This document shows, in pieces, positions 59,342-64,000 of a stretch of 64,000 nucleotides of DNA. The DNA lies in the NCBI GenBank assembly GCA_007116575.1, contig SKIF01000010.1, positions 1 through 64,000 on the forward strand, in the 5' to 3' direction. Positions within the stretch are counted from its first letter, which is position 1, and each line of letters starts with the position of its first letter. This stretch comes from Paracoccaceae bacterium (lineage in GTDB: Bacteria > Pseudomonadota > Alphaproteobacteria > Rhodobacterales > Rhodobacteraceae). The position numbers and the translations under genes are program-made. The notes below the pieces were generated by a model. The model was not told where the DNA came from and did no database searches. It saw only the letters and a program-made list of their open reading frames with translations.

Positions 59342-60060
59342 GTCTCGAGACCACATACCACCTTCTGGTTGTCGATGATGATGACCGTATCCGCACGCTG
59401 TTGCAGAAATATCTGCTGCGTAACGGGTATCTGGTCACGACCGCGCGCGACGCCGCGCAGGCGCGGCGGCTGATGCAGGGGCTTGCCTTTGATCTGATCG
59501 TGCTTGACGTGATGATGCCGGGTGAGGATGGCATGGTGCTGACCCGCCAGATCCGGGCCGAGGGCGGCACTGCGCCGGTGCTGCTGCTGACAGCGAAAGG
59601 TGAGGCCGAAGACCGTATCGCAGGCTTCGAGGCCGGGGCGGATGACTATCTGCCCAAGCCCTTCGAGCCGCGCGAGTTGTTGCTGCGGATCGTGGCGATC
59701 CTGCGCCGCAATCCACAGCGAGAGCCGACCGCCGTGCTGCCGCAGGTGCTGGTCATGGGGCCTTTGCGCTATGATATCGAACGCGGCGAACTCAAACGCG
59801 GCGACACCCCGGTGCGCCTGACCCAGACCGAGGCCACGCTGATGCGGCTGTTCTGTCAACACCCCGGCGAGGTGATCTCGCGCGAGGCTCTGGTCGATCA
59901 TCTGGGCCGCGACCGTGCTACCCATGGCGGCAGTGTCGGGCAGGAGCGCGCCGTCGATGTGCAGATCACCCGTCTGCGCCGCAAGATCGAGCACGACCCG
60001 AAAGTGCCGCGCCATCTGCAGACCGTGCGGGGGGCGGGGTATATGCTGGTCACGGACTGA
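59338..60060 (+). CDS. petR: OmpR-type response regulator PetR
   Basis: HLLVVDDDDRIRTLLQKYLLRNGY...LIVLDVMMPGEDG...; C-terminal wHTH VQITRLRRKIEHDPKVPRHLQTVRGAGYML. Confidence 0.9.
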   Translation: MSLETTYHLLVVDDDDRIRTLLQKYLLRNGYLVTTARDAAQARRLMQGLAFDLIVLDVMMPGEDGMVLTRQIRAEGGTAPVLLLTAKGEAEDRIAGFEAGADDYLPKPFEPRELLLRIVAILRRNPQREPTAVLPQVLVMGPLRYDIERGELKRGDTPVRLTQTEATLMRLFCQHPGEVISREALVDHLGRDRATHGGSVGQERAVDVQITRLRRKIEHDPKVPRHLQTVRGAGYMLVTD

Positions 60061-60070
60061 CCCGACGGGA

Positions 60071-60523
60071 TCACGCGCGTTGCAATTCGGCAATCAGCCG
60101 TTCGACACCCTGTTCGAGCAGTTCCAGAACATGGCTGAAGCGCCCGTCATAATAGGGGTCCGGCACATCGTCTTGGGCAGGGTGCAGGAACAGCCGCAAT
60201 TCGGCGCGCGCGCCTTCGGGTCGCAGGCTCTGCAGGTCACGCAGATTGCTGCGGTCCATGGCAAGGATCAGGTCGAAGCGGTCGAAATCGGCCCGCGTCA
60301 CCTGACGCGCGCGCAGGTCTGACAGGTCATAGCCGTGCGCCTGTGCAATGGCCTGCGCGCGCCTGTCGGGCGGGTCGCCAGCGTGCCAGCCACCGGTCCC
60401 GGCGCTGTCTGCCTCAATCATCAGCCCGGCCCGCGCGGCCTGCGCGCGAAACACGCCATGCGCAAGCGGCGAGCGGCAGATATTGCCAAGGCAGACAAAG
60501 AGTACGCGCGGCGGTTTGTTCAT
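60071..60523 (-). CDS. Low-molecular-weight protein-tyrosine-phosphatase
   Basis: VLFVCLGNICRSPLAHGVFR (CxxxxCRS) and DVPDPYYDG. Confidence 0.96.
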   Translation of the reverse strand: MNKPPRVLFVCLGNICRSPLAHGVFRAQAARAGLMIEADSAGTGGWHAGDPPDRRAQAIAQAHGYDLSDLRARQVTRADFDRFDLILAMDRSNLRDLQSLRPEGARAELRLFLHPAQDDVPDPYYDGRFSHVLELLEQGVERLIAELQRA

Positions 60524-60580
60524 GTGAGTTGCCTTCTGTGATGGCACGGGGCCGTTGGCGCAGCCCCGTGCCCGCAAGAA

Positions 60581-61072
60581 TCAGTCCTGCGAGTGACCGT
60601 GGCCATGCGAGTGATCGTGCGAGTGCCCATGGGCTGGCATACGTTCGAGATCAACCGGGATGACGATATCCATCTCGCTGTCGCCGTCAAAGATAAGCGT
60701 GACAGCGAGTTCATCGCCCTGTTCAAACGGATTGGTCAGGCCCATGAACATGATGTGATCGCCACCACGTTCAAGACTGTGCTCGCCGCCCGCCGGGATG
60801 GTGAAGCCACCTTCCACCTCGACCATGCGCATAACGCCATGGTCATCCTCGATATGGGTGTGCAACTCGACCCTTTGGGCGACATCCGAGCGCGCGGCGA
60901 TCATCTGGCAATCCGCATCGCCCTTGTTGACAAGCCCCATGAAGGCCGCGCCCGACTGCGCCATGGCGCTTGAACTGCGCGCAAAGGGATCGACGATCTC
61001 GAGCCCGTCACAGGCGATTGCGGGCATTGCGAAACTGGCAGCAAAAGCTGCCGGAAGAAGAAAACGTTTCAT
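60581..61072 (-). CDS. PCu(A)C-type periplasmic copper chaperone with His-rich tail
   Basis: Signal peptide; GEHSLERGGDHIMFMGL metal motif; C-terminal HGHSHDHSHGHGHSQD. Confidence 0.92.
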   Translation of the reverse strand: MKRFLLPAAFAASFAMPAIACDGLEIVDPFARSSSAMAQSGAAFMGLVNKGDADCQMIAARSDVAQRVELHTHIEDDHGVMRMVEVEGGFTIPAGGEHSLERGGDHIMFMGLTNPFEQGDELAVTLIFDGDSEMDIVIPVDLERMPAHGHSHDHSHGHGHSQD

Positions 61073-61111
61073 GTCAGCTATCCTTGTCTGATGTATGTCG
61101 GTTGTCCGGGA

Positions 61112-61462
61112 TCAGACAGGGACAGGGGGCGCGTGGCTGCGCGGCCAGAACCCGCGCTGATAGGGTCGCAGATGTGGCACATCGCGCCACTGAGCAAGCC
61201 TTGCAAACCGATCCGCACGCCCGAGCCCGGCACTCTCGGGCAGCAGCGCAGCAGTCGCAGGCAGGCAGTCCGGGCAGGGAAGCGTATGCTCGACCTTGTT
61301 GCCGTCGGCATCAATGGTGACCTGCACAAGCCCGTAGCCCGTGCAGATGACCAGCGTCTCGGCCCCCTGCGCCTGATACCGCGCCAGGGCATGGGTCAGG
61401 CTGCCCAGCCCGATGACCATGGCCAGGAAGAACGCGAAGATGGGGCGCGAGACCTGCTTCAT
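61112..61462 (-). CDS. Exported DUF2946-like small protein
   Basis: Signal/TM N-terminus; ETLVICTGYGLVQVTIDADGNKVEHTLPCPDCLPA. Confidence 0.65.
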   Translation of the reverse strand: MKQVSRPIFAFFLAMVIGLGSLTHALARYQAQGAETLVICTGYGLVQVTIDADGNKVEHTLPCPDCLPATAALLPESAGLGRADRFARLAQWRDVPHLRPYQRGFWPRSHAPPVPV

Positions 61463-61504
61463 AGGTACAGTCTATCCCCTCTGCCCGAGCCGGTACAGCC
61501 TAGT

Positions 61505-62119
61505 TCAGCGGATGAGACCCTTGATCGCAGCCACATGCGCGACACTGGCCCCGGCGGCGTCACTGGCAAGCGCGCGCGCCTCGCCAAGCAGCGCTTCTGC
61601 CGGGCAGAGCCGGTCCACCAGCCCCCAGCGCAACGCTTCCTCGGCCTCCACCCGCGCCCCTGCCATCAGGATCATCTTCGCCCGCGCAGGCCCGACCAGC
61701 GCCGCAAGCCGTGTGGGGTCCGAAGGCTGCGGCAGGAAACCGAGTTTCATGACCGGGTAGAAGAATTTCGCCCCCGGCACCGCCAGCCGCAGGTCACAGG
61801 CCAGCGCCATGCCGAATGCCCCGCCGGCCAGCGTGCCGTTCAGAGCCGCGATGCTGAGGCAGGGCAGCGCCGCGACCCGCCCCGAGAGCGTTTCCCACAA
61901 GGGCGAGGTGGCCAGACCCGCGCGCGCCTCGTCCAGATCGGCACCGGCACTGAAGACGCGCCCGTTTCCTGTCAGGATCAGGGCGTGCGCTTCGGCCTTC
62001 TCGGCCTGATCGATCGCGTTGATCAGCGCCTCCAGCATCGCGGCGGTCAGGGAATTGGCCTTGTCGGGACGGTCGAGCGTCAGGGTCCAGACGCTGTCGG
62101 TCGCCTCAACGCGGATCAT
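61505..62119 (-). CDS. Enoyl-CoA hydratase/isomerase family protein
   Basis: LTGNGRVFSAGADLDEA; IAALNGTLAGGAFGMALACDLRLA. Confidence 0.88.
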   Translation of the reverse strand: MIRVEATDSVWTLTLDRPDKANSLTAAMLEALINAIDQAEKAEAHALILTGNGRVFSAGADLDEARAGLATSPLWETLSGRVAALPCLSIAALNGTLAGGAFGMALACDLRLAVPGAKFFYPVMKLGFLPQPSDPTRLAALVGPARAKMILMAGARVEAEEALRWGLVDRLCPAEALLGEARALASDAAGASVAHVAAIKGLIR

Positions 62120-62865
62120 CCGGTCAGCCCCAGCCGTTTGCGAATGCCTTCGTCGCGCAATGACACCTCGCGGCCCACCCAGTCATCGGCATCAGGCGTG
62201 CACATCCAGACCAGCGCGCGCGCAGGCCAATCGGGTGGAATATGCGCCGTCCAGTCAAGCTGGCTGACTGCGTTGATGCCACTGTCTCGGATGGTGCGCT
62301 GCATGTCGGTCGCCACGGTTCCCGGTGAGAGGCTCATCACCCGCAGGCCCCTCCCGCGCGCCTCGATATCGGCAACGCGGGTCAGCATCCATGCGGCGGA
62401 TTTCGACGCGCAATAGGCTCCCCAGCCCTCGAGCGGGTTATGCGCCGCCCCCGAGCCGACCGTGATGATAGTGCCTGCGCCCTGCGCCGTCATGACCGGT
62501 AGCGCCGCGCGCATTCCGTGGAACACGCCCTTGAGGTTGATGTCGATCAGCGCCCCGAAGGCGTCGGGGTCAGCCTCGGACAAGAGCGCAATCGGTTCGA
62601 TGATGCCGGCATTGTTGATCAGAATATCGAGCTTGCCAAAATGCGTGCGCATCTGGTCCACGACCTCGGTCACGGACCCGAAATCGGCCACATCGCAGGT
62701 CAGCGGCAGGGCGCCTGTCTCCTGCGCGAGCGCCTCAAGCGCCTCGGATGAGCGCGCGGCAATGCCGACATGCGCCCCGGCCTTTGCAAACGCGCGCGCG
62801 GCCTCGGCCCCGATCCCGCGGCTTGCGCCGGTTATCAGCACTACCTGCCCTGTCATATCTGTCAT
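62116..62865 (-). CDS. SDR-family oxidoreductase
   Basis: VLITGASRGIGAEAARAFA; NNAG; YCASKSA catalytic YxxxK. Confidence 0.93.
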   Translation of the reverse strand: MTDMTGQVVLITGASRGIGAEAARAFAKAGAHVGIAARSSEALEALAQETGALPLTCDVADFGSVTEVVDQMRTHFGKLDILINNAGIIEPIALLSEADPDAFGALIDINLKGVFHGMRAALPVMTAQGAGTIITVGSGAAHNPLEGWGAYCASKSAAWMLTRVADIEARGRGLRVMSLSPGTVATDMQRTIRDSGINAVSQLDWTAHIPPDWPARALVWMCTPDADDWVGREVSLRDEGIRKRLGLTG

Positions 62866-62880
62866 GCCCGAAACCCTCTT

Positions 62881-64000
62881 TCAGTAGTCGCGTTCGAAGA
62901 ACAGGCCGACACTGGCGCGGCCTTCGTTATCTACCCGGCCCCGCGCGGTCAGCGAAGGCGAAAGGTCGATATTGATCGAGACCTCGTTGCTGCCCTGCGG
63001 ATTGACCTCGACATCGGTATAAACATTCTCGGTCAGGTAGCGCCCCAACCGGACCGAGGTTTCGCCGTCTTCATCCGTGCGCACGTCCAGATCATCAAGC
63101 CCGATATTGCGCCGCAACCGTTCCATGATCCCTTCGCCACGCCCGCTCAGGGTTGCGAGTGACGAGGCCAGTTGCGCGGCCTGGAAGAGTGAAAGCGTCT
63201 CGAAACCGCGACCGAAGAGCAGCAGCGAGACAATCTCTTCCTGCGGCAGTTCGGGGTTCGATTCGAAGACAATCTCGGGCGAATCGGCGCGCCCCTGCAG
63301 CACGATCCGTGCGGTCACGCCCTCGCGCTCGGTCGAGGCGACAAGCCGCACGAAGGGCACAAGCTCGCCCTGCAGGCTGGCAAACCCCTCGTTCAGCGTG
63401 AAGCGGTTGCCCAGCAGGTCCAGCCGCCCCCGGATCAGTCCGAACTGGCCGATGGGGATGACATCGGCTGTGGTGCCGGTCAGCCGCAGGTTGCCACCCA
63501 GCTCGGCATCAAGCCCGCGCCCGCGAATGAAAATCCGGCTGGGGGCGTCAATGCTGATATCGAGCGAGGCCGGAAAGCGGGTGCGGCCATGGGTTTCGCC
63601 CGCGAAGATACCTGCGCGGTCGCGGGTAACACGTGAAGCCGGTCGTTCGCCAAGGTGCCGGATATCGGGCGGAATATAGCCGCGGCTGGCCAGCCCGACA
63701 CGCGGAATACGCAATTCGGTGCGGTCAAGGGTCAGATCGCCCGAGATGGACGGGCCGCGCGTCAAGACGCCTGAAATACCCAGAGTGCCGGAAACCTCGG
63801 TCTCGAAAAGTTGTGGGTCGATAATCCGCAAACGGTTGAGCTGAGCGCTCAGATCGCCGGTGATCGGGTTGCCTAACCCTATGCTGCCCTCCAGCCCGAA
63901 CTGACCGCCCGACGCGGCATTGCCGTTCACGTCGATTGACGCCTGTCCACCTGCGAGTTGCGCCTGCGCGGTAATATCGGTCAGACGCAGGTTCTGTTGT
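62881..64000 (-). CDS. tamB: TamB-family translocation/assembly module protein (C-terminal part; 5' end beyond window)
   Basis: GRLDLLGNRFTLNEGFASLQGELVPFVRLVASTE...LPQEEIVSLLLFGRGFETLSLFQAAQLASSLATLSG...ARGRVDNEGRASVGLFFERDY; open frame to window end. Confidence 0.92.
   Translation of the reverse strand, partial: QQNLRLTDITAQAQLAGGQASIDVNGNAASGGQFGLEGSIGLGNPITGDLSAQLNRLRIIDPQLFETEVSGTLGISGVLTRGPSISGDLTLDRTELRIPRVGLASRGYIPPDIRHLGERPASRVTRDRAGIFAGETHGRTRFPASLDISIDAPSRIFIRGRGLDAELGGNLRLTGTTADVIPIGQFGLIRGRLDLLGNRFTLNEGFASLQGELVPFVRLVASTEREGVTARIVLQGRADSPEIVFESNPELPQEEIVSLLLFGRGFETLSLFQAAQLASSLATLSGRGEGIMERLRRNIGLDDLDVRTDEDGETSVRLGRYLTENVYTDVEVNPQGSNEVSINIDLSPSLTARGRVDNEGRASVGLFFERDY

Overview
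The window is a GC-rich chromosomal segment that looks like a Rhodobacteraceae-type alphaproteobacterium. It is almost entirely conserved housekeeping and metabolic genes. I see no rRNA, CRISPR array, intact transposase, phage module or recognisable defence/biosynthetic island. Landmarks in order: 3' part of a cadherin-like-repeat/Hint-domain secreted protein; tRNA-Ala(GGC); MoxR/VWA pair; ccmF-ccmH; ccmE; argC; murI; acyltransferase; fused indolepyruvate:ferredoxin oxidoreductase divergent from a LysR gene; purL; bolA-grxD; comEC; gltX; gltA; mazG-DUF1638; tusA-hyp-glnE; a DctPQM TRAP transporter plus omega-aminotransferase; bpt; ftsK; PPTase; ppsA; a five-gene assimilatory sulfate reduction operon; rpmJ; tRNA-Val(GAC); a cNMP-domain Na+/H+ antiporter; ilvE; petP-petR; a PCuAC/DUF2946-like pair; fatty-acid/SDR genes; and the C-terminal part of tamB. 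The observations most worth following up are non-coding: (i) a candidate anti-Shine-Dalgarno sRNA between the LysR gene and purL; (ii) a same-orientation motif, TTGCCnnmAATACwC, found 3' of at least four genes; (iii) a perfect FNR-type box upstream of ppsA; (iv) strong palindromes upstream of petP, the TRAP operon, iorAB/LysR and a small exported protein; and (v) paired GGACTAA repeats at the cys operon promoter. I found no convincing new multi-gene system. Calls come from reading translations and sequence by eye; no database search was run.
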